Assembly: GCF_900110955.1 (NCBI RefSeq)
Contig: NZ_FOFR01000022.1
Coordinates: 81,570-145,569 of the forward strand
DNA length: 64,000 nucleotides
Direction: 5' to 3'
Source of the DNA: Lentzea xinjiangensis
GTDB lineage: Bacteria > Actinomycetota > Actinomycetes > Mycobacteriales > Pseudonocardiaceae
The first letter of the stretch is position 1; each line of letters begins with the position of its first letter. Made by a program: the position numbers and the translations under genes. A model generated the notes under the pieces. That model was not told the DNA's origin. It was given only the letters and a program-made list of their open reading frames with translations, and searched no databases. Positions 7,461 to 14,705 of the stretch are shown piece after piece.

Positions 7461-9479
7461 CTAGGGAGAGGTGGCCTGCGGCGTGTGGGCCGCGTCCAGG
7501 CGCTTGAGCGCGGCGCGGACCACCTCGGGGTCGTAGGTCGTCCAGAACGGGGGGAGCGAGGCGCGCAGGAAGCCGCCGTAGCGGGCCGTGGCCAGCCTCG
7601 GGTCGAGGACGGCCACCACGCCCTTGTCCGACATCGACCGCAGCAGCCGGCCGGCGCCCTGGGCCAGCAGCAGTGCGGCGTGGGTGGCGGCGACGGTGAG
7701 GAAGCCGTTGCCGCCGCGCGAGTTGACGGCCTTCTGGCGGGCGGAGGCCAGCGGGTCGTCAGGGCGCGGGAACGGGATCCGGTCCATGATCACGAGCTGC
7801 AGGCTGGGGCCCGGCACGTCGACGCCCTGCCACAGCGACAGGGTGCCGAACAGGCACGTGCGCTCGTCCTCGGCAAACTTCTTGACCAGCAGGCCCGTCG
7901 CGTCCTCGCCCTGGCAGAGGATCGGGTGGTCGAGCTTGTCCCGCAACGCCTCCGTGGCCGCCTTCGCCGCGCGCATCGACGAGAACAACCCGAGCGCCCT
8001 GCCGCCCGCCGCGTTCACCAGGCCCTCGATCTCGTCGAGGTACTCCGGCGGCAGCCCGTCGCGGCCCGGCTGCGGCAGGTGCCTCGCCACGTAGAGGATG
8101 CCGCTCGACCCGTGCTGGAACGGCGACCCGACGTCCAGCCCCGTCCACTTCGGACCGTCGGGGTCCTTGTCGGTGGCGGCTCCCTCGACCTTGCGGACCT
8201 TCTCCGCCGGCGGGAGGCCCCACTGGCGCGCCATCGTGTCGAAGGCGCCGCCCAGCGTCAGCGTCGCGGACGTCAGAACCGTGGTGCGCTTGGCGAACAG
8301 CCGCTCCCGCAGCAGGCCCCCGACGCCGAGCGGGGCGACCCGCAGCGAGGGCGCCTTCTGGTTGAAGTCGCCCGACACCCACACGACGTCGCGCTCCTCG
8401 TCGAACGCCTCCAGCACCCGCACAGCGCAGTCGTGGACCTCCTCCAGCAACGCCAGCGCGAGCTTGCGCGCCGTCGCCCCGTCCGGGTCCTCCTTGCGCT
8501 CGGGCCCCATCGCCGACATGCAGTTGTGCGCGGCGTCGCGGGTGGCGGCCAGCGCTCCGGCCAGCGCGCGGGGCAGCGCGTCGAGCCGGCCGGCCGGCAT
8601 GTCCTCGAGGATCATCGCGAGCCCGTCGCTCGCCTCGGCCAGCCTGTCCGCGACGTCCTGGTCGATGAGCCGCCCGCACCGGCGCGCCGCCGTGGCGACC
8701 GAGGCGCCGCTCAGCTCCTCCGTGGCCACCGACGTGACGCGGTCGACCAGGTCGTGCGCCTCGTCGATCACCACCACGTCGTGGTCGGGCAGCACCTGGT
8801 AGCCCTCCAGCGCGTCGATGGCGAGCATCGCGTGGTTCGTGACCACCACGTCCGCCTTGCCCGCCTCCGCCCGCGCCCGTTCGGCGAAGCAGTCCGACCC
8901 GATCGGGCACTTCGACACGCCGAGGCACTCGCGAGCCGTGACCGACACCTGCCGCCACGCCTGCTCGCTGACACCCGGCACCAGCTCGTCGCGGTCGCCG
9001 GTCTCGGTGTCCGACGACCACTCGTGCAGCCGCTTCACCTCACGCCCGAGCTTGGAGACCGCGAACGGGTCGAACAGCGCCGCGTCGTCCGGCTCCTCGG
9101 GCGCGCCGTTGTGGACGCGGTGCATGCACAGGTAGTTGCGCCGCCCCTTGAGGATGGCGAACGTGGGCTCGCGCCCCAGCTCCTTCTTCAACGCCTTCGC
9201 CAGACGCGGCAGGTCCCGGTCGACGAGCTGGCGCTGCAACGCGATCGTGGCCGTCGAGACCACCACCGTCTCGTCCTCCGCCACCGCGTGCCGGATCGAG
9301 GGGACCAGGTACGCCAACGACTTGCCGGTGCCCGTGCCCGCCTGCACCGCGAGGTGCTCGCCCGTGCGGATGGAGCGGTCGACGGCCTCGGCCATCTCCA
9401 CCTGGCCAGGGCGCTCCGCACCGCCGACGGCGTGGACGGCGGTTTCGAGCAGGCTCAGCGAGGGGGGAACTTCAGGCAC
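7461..9479 (-). CDS. DinG/XPD-type ATP-dependent DNA helicase
   Basis: A 672-residue superfamily 2 helicase of the DinG/YoaA/XPD group, which unwinds damaged or structured DNA. Walker A (AGTGTGKS) lies at 47-54 and the DEAH box (VVIDEAHDLVDR) at about 245. Cysteines around CMHRVHNG and CLGVSKCPIGSDCF match the 4Fe-4S cluster segment of this family, and the C-terminal motif VI region reads QGAGRLLRSMSDKG. A GTG start at 9479 gives the usual length. It converges with the VOC gene across 14 bases. LexA control is common for dinG, but no SOS box is visible. Confidence 0.93.
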   Translation of the reverse strand: MPEVPPSLSLLETAVHAVGGAERPGQVEMAEAVDRSIRTGEHLAVQAGTGTGKSLAYLVPSIRHAVAEDETVVVSTATIALQRQLVDRDLPRLAKALKKELGREPTFAILKGRRNYLCMHRVHNGAPEEPDDAALFDPFAVSKLGREVKRLHEWSSDTETGDRDELVPGVSEQAWRQVSVTARECLGVSKCPIGSDCFAERARAEAGKADVVVTNHAMLAIDALEGYQVLPDHDVVVIDEAHDLVDRVTSVATEELSGASVATAARRCGRLIDQDVADRLAEASDGLAMILEDMPAGRLDALPRALAGALAATRDAAHNCMSAMGPERKEDPDGATARKLALALLEEVHDCAVRVLEAFDEERDVVWVSGDFNQKAPSLRVAPLGVGGLLRERLFAKRTTVLTSATLTLGGAFDTMARQWGLPPAEKVRKVEGAATDKDPDGPKWTGLDVGSPFQHGSSGILYVARHLPQPGRDGLPPEYLDEIEGLVNAAGGRALGLFSSMRAAKAATEALRDKLDHPILCQGEDATGLLVKKFAEDERTCLFGTLSLWQGVDVPGPSLQLVIMDRIPFPRPDDPLASARQKAVNSRGGNGFLTVAATHAALLLAQGAGRLLRSMSDKGVVAVLDPRLATARYGGFLRASLPPFWTTYDPEVVRAALKRLDAAHTPQATSP

Positions 9480-9570
9480 GGGACAGACCGTACCGGGCAG
9501 GTCCGACAGTCCCCGCCAGGAGTCGCGGACTCGGTGGTCGCCGACCGGGTGTGCGCGGTGGGGCGGAGGC

Positions 9571-9658
9571 CGGAGGCTGCGGGCGGAGGGAAGGCGGAAG
9601 ACGCGGGTGAAGAGGGTGGGTGGAGGGCGAAGGCGGCGAGCGGAGGCTGCGGGCGGAG
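9571..9658. repeat. Two copies of an 18-bp purine-rich direct repeat
   Basis: CGGAGGCTGCGGGCGGAG occurs at 9571-9588 and 9641-9658 in the region upstream of the helicase gene. The stretch 9480-9721 has no credible gene and is dominated by G/A-rich low-complexity sequence. Confidence 0.6.
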
Positions 9659-9721
9659 AGCAAGGCCCGAAGTTCGCGGCCGCGGCCGGTACCCCGCCGC
9701 AGACTCAGTCGCCCCGCCGCC

Positions 9722-10124
9722 TCACCCACCACCACAGCCGCCCCCGCCACCACCCCCACCGCACGAGCCGGACGAACACCCGCCCCCACAACCACCACCC
9801 GGCGACGCGTCACGCCCAGGCAGCATCGCGACAGCGGCCGCCGACATCCCCAGCAACGCGGCGACCGGGAGCCCGCCGACCCTCCCGCGCAGCCCGCGCG
9901 CCGCCGCCGCGCCCATCGGGTTCCGCGGGCTCACCGAGGATCCGCGCTTCCAGTGGCGAGATGGGTGTGCGGGGCGGCCGGTGCACGGCGGTCACCACGC
10001 CCTCGCGGGAGACTCGGACCAGACCGGCCTGCAGCAGCCGGGCCAGCGCGACCCCGGCGGCGCGAGACGGGCCGCCGGACAGGCAGCCCAGCTCTTCCGG
10101 GGTGCGGATTCCTCGGCGTGGCTG
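9722..10124 (-). pseudogene. Decayed TIGR04222-like membrane protein gene
   Basis: Two fragments on the minus strand lie in different frames. The upstream one (from about 10124, no start, directly after a stop) reads TPEELGCLSGGPSRAAG, ALARLLQAGLVRVSREG, then SPLEARIL, the winged-helix-like part of TIGR04222 proteins. About 60 bases later the frame shifts and the second fragment reads GLPVAALLGMSAAAVAML followed by a Gly/Cys-rich tail ending at 9722, the typical C-terminus of that family. The N-terminal membrane segment and the middle are missing. Function of intact members is unknown. I read this as an internally deleted, frameshifted remnant; a new short protein is the less likely alternative. 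Confidence 0.55.
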
Positions 10125-10171
10125 TCATCGTTACCTGGGTATGTTGTTACCGGGCTACGCCGTCACATCGG

Positions 10172-10813
10172 CTATGTCGTCACCTCGGCGAGGATCCGGT
10201 CGAACAGGTCGACGGCCGCCCCGAGGTGGGCCGCGGTCAGCGCGACGTCCCCGCCCCGCCTCGCGGTCACCAGGTCCGCGATCGGCAGGTCCGGCCAGTG
10301 CGCCGCCGCCAGCGAGCCCGCGCGCGACTTGCTGACGATCTCACCCGTCCGGATGGTGTGCCACAGCCGCGCGGGTCCCAGACCCACCCACAGGAGGTCC
10401 TCGCGCGGCAGCATGGGAGCAGTGCGATCCTGCTCGAACACGGGTTTCCAGTAGCTGACGAGGTTCTCGCGGCAGTACGCCTCGACATCAGCGGTGGTGC
10501 CGGGACAAGTGGGCCGTGCACCGCGCACGGTCTGACCGACGGTCCGCAGCTGTTGCCACAACACGGGAGTGATCTCACCGGCGAGCGGTGTCACGTCGAA
10601 GACCGGTTTCTCCAACGAGCCCGCGAGGACGACGGCGACATCGGCGCCTTCGACCGGAGGCAGCTCGACGGCCGCATTCACCTCGATCACGATGTCGAGG
10701 TCCGAGCCGGCGACGACGTCGTCCAGCACCCGTGACCCGTAGACGTGCGCGCCCACCACGGAACCGGGCAGGCGCGCGTCCAGCAACGACAGGTACTCCC
10801 CGGGCGTCAGCAC
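10172..10813 (-). CDS. Nucleotidyltransferase-domain protein (aminoglycoside adenylyltransferase-like)
   Basis: A 213-residue protein starting with GTG at 10813. The N-terminus carries the polymerase-beta-type nucleotidyltransferase signature HVYGSRVLDDVV followed by GSDLDIVIEV (residues about 23-45), giving the metal-binding Asp pair. The rest resembles the helical C-terminal domain of AadA-like enzymes (WVGLGPARLWHTIRTGEIVS). Such proteins transfer AMP to aminoglycosides or to unknown acceptors; resistance cannot be inferred from this. It lies 10 bases downstream of bioY and is probably in its operon. Confidence 0.8.
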   Translation of the reverse strand: MLTPGEYLSLLDARLPGSVVGAHVYGSRVLDDVVAGSDLDIVIEVNAAVELPPVEGADVAVVLAGSLEKPVFDVTPLAGEITPVLWQQLRTVGQTVRGARPTCPGTTADVEAYCRENLVSYWKPVFEQDRTAPMLPREDLLWVGLGPARLWHTIRTGEIVSKSRAGSLAAAHWPDLPIADLVTARRGGDVALTAAHLGAAVDLFDRILAEVTT

Positions 10814-10823
10814 CTGGTCCAGG

Positions 10824-11396
10824 CTACCGGCGGCGCAGGAGCGCCCAGGCGCCCGGCAGCACGCCGGCGGCCAGCGCGATCTTCAGCGCGTCGCCCAGCA
10901 GGAACGGCAGCACGCCGACGGCGAGGGCCTTCGACACGCCCATGCCGGTGGCCACCACCAGCCACGGCACGCCGACCGCGTAGATCACCAGGTTGCCCAG
11001 CGCCATCGTGCCCACCACCCGCAACGGGGTGCGGTCACCGCCGCGGCCGGCCAGGTAGCCGACCAGCGCACCGGCGAACACGAAGCCCACGACGTACCCG
11101 AGCGACACCGGGGCGCCGGCCGAACCGCCCTGGAACCACGGCACACCCGCGACGCCCGCGATCAGGTAGAGGAGCATCGACGTCGCGCCGCGCTGCCAGC
11201 CGAGGGCGGCGCCGACGAGCAGGGCCGCGAACGTCTGGCCGGTCAGCGGGACCGGGCTGCCGGGGATCGGCAGGGCCACCTGCGCGGCGAGGCCGGTGAA
11301 CGCGGCGCCGGCGACGACCAGCGCCAGGTCGCGCGCCAGTGCGCCCGGCACGAAGTCGGCGAGCACGGTGCGACGGGGTGCGAGTGCGAGTGTCAC
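10824..11396 (-). CDS. bioY: Biotin transporter S component BioY
   Basis: A 190-residue integral membrane protein with about six hydrophobic segments and the BioY signature LPIPGSPVPLTGQTFAALL near residue 45, followed by ALGWQRGA and a YLIAGVAGVPWF segment. BioY binds biotin as the substrate-specific subunit of an ECF transporter; the ATPases and T component are not nearby. The GTG at 11396 is chosen because a strong GGGAGG site sits just upstream on the minus strand (11401-11406). The longer frame upstream is spurious. Control by biotin is typical of the family. Confidence 0.93.
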   Translation of the reverse strand: MTLALAPRRTVLADFVPGALARDLALVVAGAAFTGLAAQVALPIPGSPVPLTGQTFAALLVGAALGWQRGATSMLLYLIAGVAGVPWFQGGSAGAPVSLGYVVGFVFAGALVGYLAGRGGDRTPLRVVGTMALGNLVIYAVGVPWLVVATGMGVSKALAVGVLPFLLGDALKIALAAGVLPGAWALLRRR

Positions 11397-11454
11397 GTTC
11401 CCTCCCAGGCGGAATCGAGAGGACCTGAGGTTAACCAGGGGAACTCGGGAACGT

Positions 11455-11475
11455 CTTTGTTCGATCTCGACAAAG
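11455..11475. promoter_or_regulatory. Inverted repeat CTTTGT-N9-ACAAAG upstream of bioY
   Basis: The arms 11455-11460 and 11470-11475 lie in the 86-bp spacer between the glycosyltransferase stop and bioY. It could be an operator for bioY or a weak terminator for the upstream operon. The short arms do not decide it. Confidence 0.3.
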
Positions 11476-11482
11476 TGACAGG

Positions 11483-12853
11483 TCACACATCCAGTGCGAC
11501 CTTGCCCGCCACCCGCTCGGTGTTGCGCCTCGTCTTCGTCCAGCCGTTGTTGCCGCGCACCAAACGGATCAGCGCGCGCCACGAGGTGATGTAGAAGGTG
11601 TAGATGTACAACGCGTAGCCGAATCCGTACGCGATCGACTTCCAGAATCCGACGGGCTCGCACCTGGCCCGGTACACCGGGCCCCACAGCACGAACGGCA
11701 ACAGGCCGAACGCGCCATAGACGGTGAACAGGATCCAAGCGCCGTCCACGAACCAGTGCACCACTTCAGAAGGCGACACCACGAACCGATACGCCATCAT
11801 CGCCATGGGAATCGGATAAATGAGCGTGCCGAGCAACTGCATCCACGGTTGCGCGAGGTAGTACATCATTTCCGCGGCGCCCAACGTGGTCAGGTGCTCG
11901 GAGTCCCAAATGCGCCGCAGATAACGCATGCACTGCATGGTTCCCTGCCCCCACCGCGTGCGCTGCGCCAGGAACCGCCGCAACGAGTACAGCGCCTCCT
12001 GGTTGACGTGGGTGTCCAAGGTGAACCCGGTGTGCCAGCCCGCGGTGAGCAGGTGCACGCCGAGCTCGAAGTCCTCCAGCAACGAGCCGCGCCACGGGCT
12101 GCCGGTCGGCCCCGCGATCGAGTCCAGTGCGGACAGCCGGGTGAACTGGCCGTTGCCGCCCATCGAGATCGTCCCGGTGGCGCCGCGCGAGAGCTGGATC
12201 GCCGCGATGGCCGTGCGGAACTCCAGGTCCTGCATCCGGACGAGACCGGCGCCGAACGCGCGCCGCCACCGCGACACCCCTGGCTGGCGCTGCCCCGCGT
12301 TGATCATCCGCACGTCCACCTGCACGGCGCCGATCCGCGGGTTGCCGAAGAGGTGGTGCGCCGCGCAGACCTCCAGGCAGTTCGGCGCCGGGCGGCCGTC
12401 CGCGTCGACCACCACGACGATCGCGCGTTCGGCGTCCGCGCGCCGGCCCATCCACAGCTTCAACGTGCGGTAGGCGTCGTTCAGCGCGTTTCCCTTGCCG
12501 GTACGGGCATAGGGGCGTTGACGCTGCACGAGGTGGATGTGCGTGTCCCGGTCACCGCCGTTGCGCTTCAACGTCCGCACCACGCCGGCGGTGCGGTCGT
12601 CGGAGTCGTCGTCGATGACCCACACGTGCGCGATGGGGAACGTCGTCCGCAGGTACCGGATCGTGTCGCCGATAACCGCTTCTTCGTCACGGCACGGCAC
12701 GAAGAAGTGCCACTCCAACGAGTTCGGCACGCCGACGGGAGCGGGTTTGCGCCGCAGGTACGGCACCACGATGAAGAACACGTACGTCACGAAGGCGACG
12801 CTCATCGTCAGAGCGAGCGCCTGGGTGAACCCGAGGACGAGGTCGAGGCTCAC
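11483..12853 (-). CDS. Membrane-bound family 2 glycosyltransferase coupled to exosortase
   Basis: A 456-residue processive-type GT2 enzyme. After one N-terminal membrane helix the catalytic domain carries HFFVPCRDEEAVIGDTI, VWVIDDDSDDRT, VVVDADGRP (the DxD-like metal site), LEDFELGVHLLTAGW and QRTRWGQGTMQC, the Q-x-x-R-W motif of cellulose/hyaluronan-synthase-like enzymes. Three or four C-terminal membrane helices follow. It should transfer sugars from an activated donor to a glycan or lipid acceptor at the membrane. Its GTG at 12853 overlaps the xrtP stop by four bases, so it is translationally coupled to the exosortase. That suggests it glycosylates the sorted protein or builds the acceptor glycolipid (inference). 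Confidence 0.88.
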   Translation of the reverse strand: MSLDLVLGFTQALALTMSVAFVTYVFFIVVPYLRRKPAPVGVPNSLEWHFFVPCRDEEAVIGDTIRYLRTTFPIAHVWVIDDDSDDRTAGVVRTLKRNGGDRDTHIHLVQRQRPYARTGKGNALNDAYRTLKLWMGRRADAERAIVVVVDADGRPAPNCLEVCAAHHLFGNPRIGAVQVDVRMINAGQRQPGVSRWRRAFGAGLVRMQDLEFRTAIAAIQLSRGATGTISMGGNGQFTRLSALDSIAGPTGSPWRGSLLEDFELGVHLLTAGWHTGFTLDTHVNQEALYSLRRFLAQRTRWGQGTMQCMRYLRRIWDSEHLTTLGAAEMMYYLAQPWMQLLGTLIYPIPMAMMAYRFVVSPSEVVHWFVDGAWILFTVYGAFGLLPFVLWGPVYRARCEPVGFWKSIAYGFGYALYIYTFYITSWRALIRLVRGNNGWTKTRRNTERVAGKVALDV

Positions 12854-13368
12854 TTGCGCGTGGCCAGCCAGACGAACGCCACCAGTGCGGCCGCGCCACC
12901 GAACACGCTCACCATCGAGCCGAGCAGCGTGTGGCCCCAGTAGTACCCGGTGTCGACGCCCAGCCAGTCCACCAGCCCGACCAGGGTGAGCACGCGGAAC
13001 TGGTTCACGACCACCACGGCGAGCGCGGCGACACCGAGCGCCGTCAGCACCCGGTGCTGGATGCGCGGCCGCAGCGCGATCATCGCCGCGCCCACGACGA
13101 TCAGCGGCAGCACCAGGAACGCGGACGTGCACTCCGGCGTCATCCGCAGGCCCAGCGGCGTGTCCGAGCCCAGTCCGAAGTAGACGGTCTGCCGGTCGGG
13201 GACCACCGCCACGCCGTGGGAGCTGATCACGCTGAGGACCGCGCCCGACAGCGAGATCTCCGCCGTCCGGTACAGGCGGTGGGCGAACACGAGTCCCGCG
13301 GCTGTGGCGAGCAGGACGACAACCGTCACCCGGCTCGGGAATGCGGTGCGGCGCACGGCAAGCGTCAC
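12850..13368 (-). CDS. xrtP: Exosortase P-like transpeptidase (XrtP)
   Basis: A 172-residue polytopic membrane protein with about five hydrophobic segments. The three residues expected of exosortase/archaeosortase active sites are visible: Cys80 in TPECTSAFLVLPL, Arg125 in VNQFRVLTLV, and His146 in YYWGHTLLGSMVS. The enzyme class cleaves a C-terminal sorting signal and transfers the protein to an envelope anchor. I chose GTG at 13368, with AAAGGA six bases upstream. A longer frame to an ATG at 13425 would run through a large inverted repeat. It is divergent from a choice-of-anchor P gene, its probable target, and overlaps the glycosyltransferase by four bases. The XrtP name rests on memory of the actinobacterial family pairing. 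Confidence 0.82.
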   Translation of the reverse strand: MTLAVRRTAFPSRVTVVVLLATAAGLVFAHRLYRTAEISLSGAVLSVISSHGVAVVPDRQTVYFGLGSDTPLGLRMTPECTSAFLVLPLIVVGAAMIALRPRIQHRVLTALGVAALAVVVVNQFRVLTLVGLVDWLGVDTGYYWGHTLLGSMVSVFGGAAALVAFVWLATRK

Positions 13369-13413
13369 CCGAGGATCCTTTCCACCGATTGAGGGGGCGC
13401 CCAGATGGGCTAC

Positions 13414-13443
13414 CTGACGTTCCATCGGTAGACGGAACGTCAG
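13414..13443. promoter_or_regulatory. 10-bp perfect inverted repeat, likely operator in the xrtP/anchor-P divergent region
   Basis: CTGACGTTCC (13414-13423), a ten-base spacer and GGAACGTCAG (13434-13443). It lies 46-75 bases upstream of the xrtP start and about 220 bases upstream of the surface-protein gene. Arm length and spacing fit binding by a dimeric regulator; no regulator gene is adjacent. Confidence 0.5.
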
Positions 13444-13663
13444 CCCTCACCCCCGGATCGGGTGATGCCGTAACCGGAAATTGATCAAAAAACCCACCAG
13501 GAGTGGCACGGATTGGGCGAGTCGAGTGGTCGCGTCCCCCGATACGGGGAGTAACCCTCAGTTCCCCCGAAAGAAAGCCGATGCCGGTAATTGCCCCCGG
13601 AAAGCGTGAACCACATCGGTTCGAGCGCGCCCTGGGGCCGGAGGAATCAAGGGAAGGAGTTTC
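13444..13663 (+). promoter_or_regulatory. Long leader of the choice-of-anchor P gene
   Basis: This 220-base non-coding stretch is unusually long for the window. It contains a hairpin TCACCC/GGGTGA (13447-13465), an AT-rich patch at 13477-13493, a small stem CCCCG-ATA-CGGGG (13537-13549) and a strong ribosome site AAGGAG at 13654-13659. The decamer GATCGGGTGA at 13456-13465 recurs upstream of the second anchor-P-like gene. It may be a structured 5' leader, but I recognise no known riboswitch. Confidence 0.35.
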
Positions 13664-14428
13664 ATGCGTGTCCGAATGACGGGACTGGCTGGAGCCGCCG
13701 CGGTCGCCGCGCTCCTGGTCGGTGCCGCACCTGCTTCGGCCGCTCCGGGGGACGCCTCGGCCTACGGTGCGAGGCTCCACGTGACGCTGCTCGGCAGCCC
13801 CGCGGTCACCGCGGAGCCGTTCGCCGCCGCCGACGCGAACGGGCGCGGGCAGAACACGTTCGCGGGCGTCGACCTCACCGGGATCCTGAAGACCGGTGTC
13901 ATCAACGCCTCGGCGTCGCGGGACGAGAACTCCGGTGGCGTGCACTCGCGGGCGAGCACCGCGGACGTCCGGCTCGACCTGCTCGCCAAGGCCACCGGCA
14001 AGATCTCCGCCGAACTGGTGGAGGCGGACTGCGCGGCCACCCAGAAGGGACTGACCGGCAAGGCCAAGCTCGTGGGCGTCGACCTCGGCAAGCTCGGCCG
14101 GGTCGACGCGGACCCGGCGCCCAACACCAAGCTCGACGTGCAGCTGGCCGGCGTCAAGATCGCCGAGGTCGTCTTCAACGAGCAGATCAGGAACAACGAC
14201 GGCAGCCTCACCGTGAACGCGATCCACATCAGGCTGCTGCAGGGCGTGCTCGGCTCGATCGGCACCGGTGACGTGATCATCTCGTCCGCCACCTGCGGTC
14301 CCGCCGGTCTGCCCATCCCGATGGCGTCGGGGGCGGGCCTGTGGATCGGCCTCGGCCTGCTCGGTGCCGCCGCCGCTCCGGCCGCCGCCGTGGCGCTGCG
14401 CCGCCGCGCGTCGCTCAACGCGGCCTGA
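13664..14428 (+). CDS. Choice-of-anchor P family surface protein, probable exosortase target
   Basis: A 254-residue exported protein. A signal peptide (residues 1-29, ending PASAAPG) precedes a beta-rich domain starting DASAYGARLHVTLLG and ending NDGSLTVNAIHI with an ISSATCG strand. This layout matches the actinobacterial choice-of-anchor P family. The C-terminus is a tripartite sorting signal: GLPIPMASG, about 20 hydrophobic residues (LWIGLGLLGAAAA onward) and an RRR cluster before the end. That fits recognition by the adjacent exosortase. A good AAGGAG site precedes the ATG. No enzymatic function is visible; it is probably an envelope structural or adhesive protein (inference). Confidence 0.85.
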   Translation: MRVRMTGLAGAAAVAALLVGAAPASAAPGDASAYGARLHVTLLGSPAVTAEPFAAADANGRGQNTFAGVDLTGILKTGVINASASRDENSGGVHSRASTADVRLDLLAKATGKISAELVEADCAATQKGLTGKAKLVGVDLGKLGRVDADPAPNTKLDVQLAGVKIAEVVFNEQIRNNDGSLTVNAIHIRLLQGVLGSIGTGDVIISSATCGPAGLPIPMASGAGLWIGLGLLGAAAAPAAAVALRRRASLNAA

Positions 14429-14444
14429 CCGGGGAGAACGGCGG

Positions 14445-14639
14445 ATGTACAAGGTCCCCGGTACCGGCATCGGAGTCGGCACGGGCGTAGGTGCCCTCGC
14501 GGTCACCGGTGCGGACGTGACGTGGTGGGTCGTCGCGGGCATCGCGCTCCTGCTCGCCGGTGCCTTCGTCGTGCACACCACCCGCGGGAGGCGCCGCGTG
14601 GCGGCCCCGCCCAGGACCGGCCCGAACCGAGCCGGCTGA
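14445..14639 (+). CDS. Tiny LAxTG-like tail-only membrane protein
   Basis: A 64-residue protein, ATG at 14445 with GGGGAGA upstream, 16 bases after the surface-protein gene. After about 18 Gly/Val-rich residues it reads LAVTGADVTWW, a 20-residue hydrophobic stretch and TRGRRRVA. That is the architecture of an LAxTG/LPxTG sorting tail with almost no passenger and no signal peptide. It could be a single-span membrane subunit of the exosortase locus, a decayed sortase substrate, or a separate anchor piece. A strong hairpin follows four bases after its stop. I know no named family for it. Confidence 0.7.
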   Translation: MYKVPGTGIGVGTGVGALAVTGADVTWWVVAGIALLLAGAFVVHTTRGRRRVAAPPRTGPNRAG

Positions 14640-14642
14640 CGT

Positions 14643-14678
14643 GGTCCGCCTGGGGTTGCCCCCGCTCCCAGGCGGACC
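14643..14678 (+). terminator. 12-bp perfect hairpin between the LAxTG-like gene and the epimerase gene
   Basis: GGTCCGCCTGGG (14643-14654) and CCCAGGCGGACC (14667-14678) with a 12-base loop, four bases after the stop. No U-tract. It probably ends or attenuates the surface-protein transcript before the epimerase gene. Confidence 0.6.
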
Positions 14679-14705
14679 CCCCGGTCTCCCCGAGAGAGGA
14701 CAACG

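Noticed and set aside
7062..10454. 1130-codon open frame on the plus strand
   Set aside because: Antisense to the DinG-type helicase gene, which has all helicase motifs and normal length. The plus frame has no recognisable domain.
10172..10813. Antibiotic resistance gene call for the nucleotidyltransferase
   Set aside because: Only the general fold is visible. Substrate specificity for aminoglycosides cannot be read from the sequence.
13444..13663. Known riboswitch in the surface-protein leader
   Set aside because: A GGGGAGTA string and small hairpins resemble parts of known motifs, but no complete consensus (cyclic dinucleotide or manganese type) is present.
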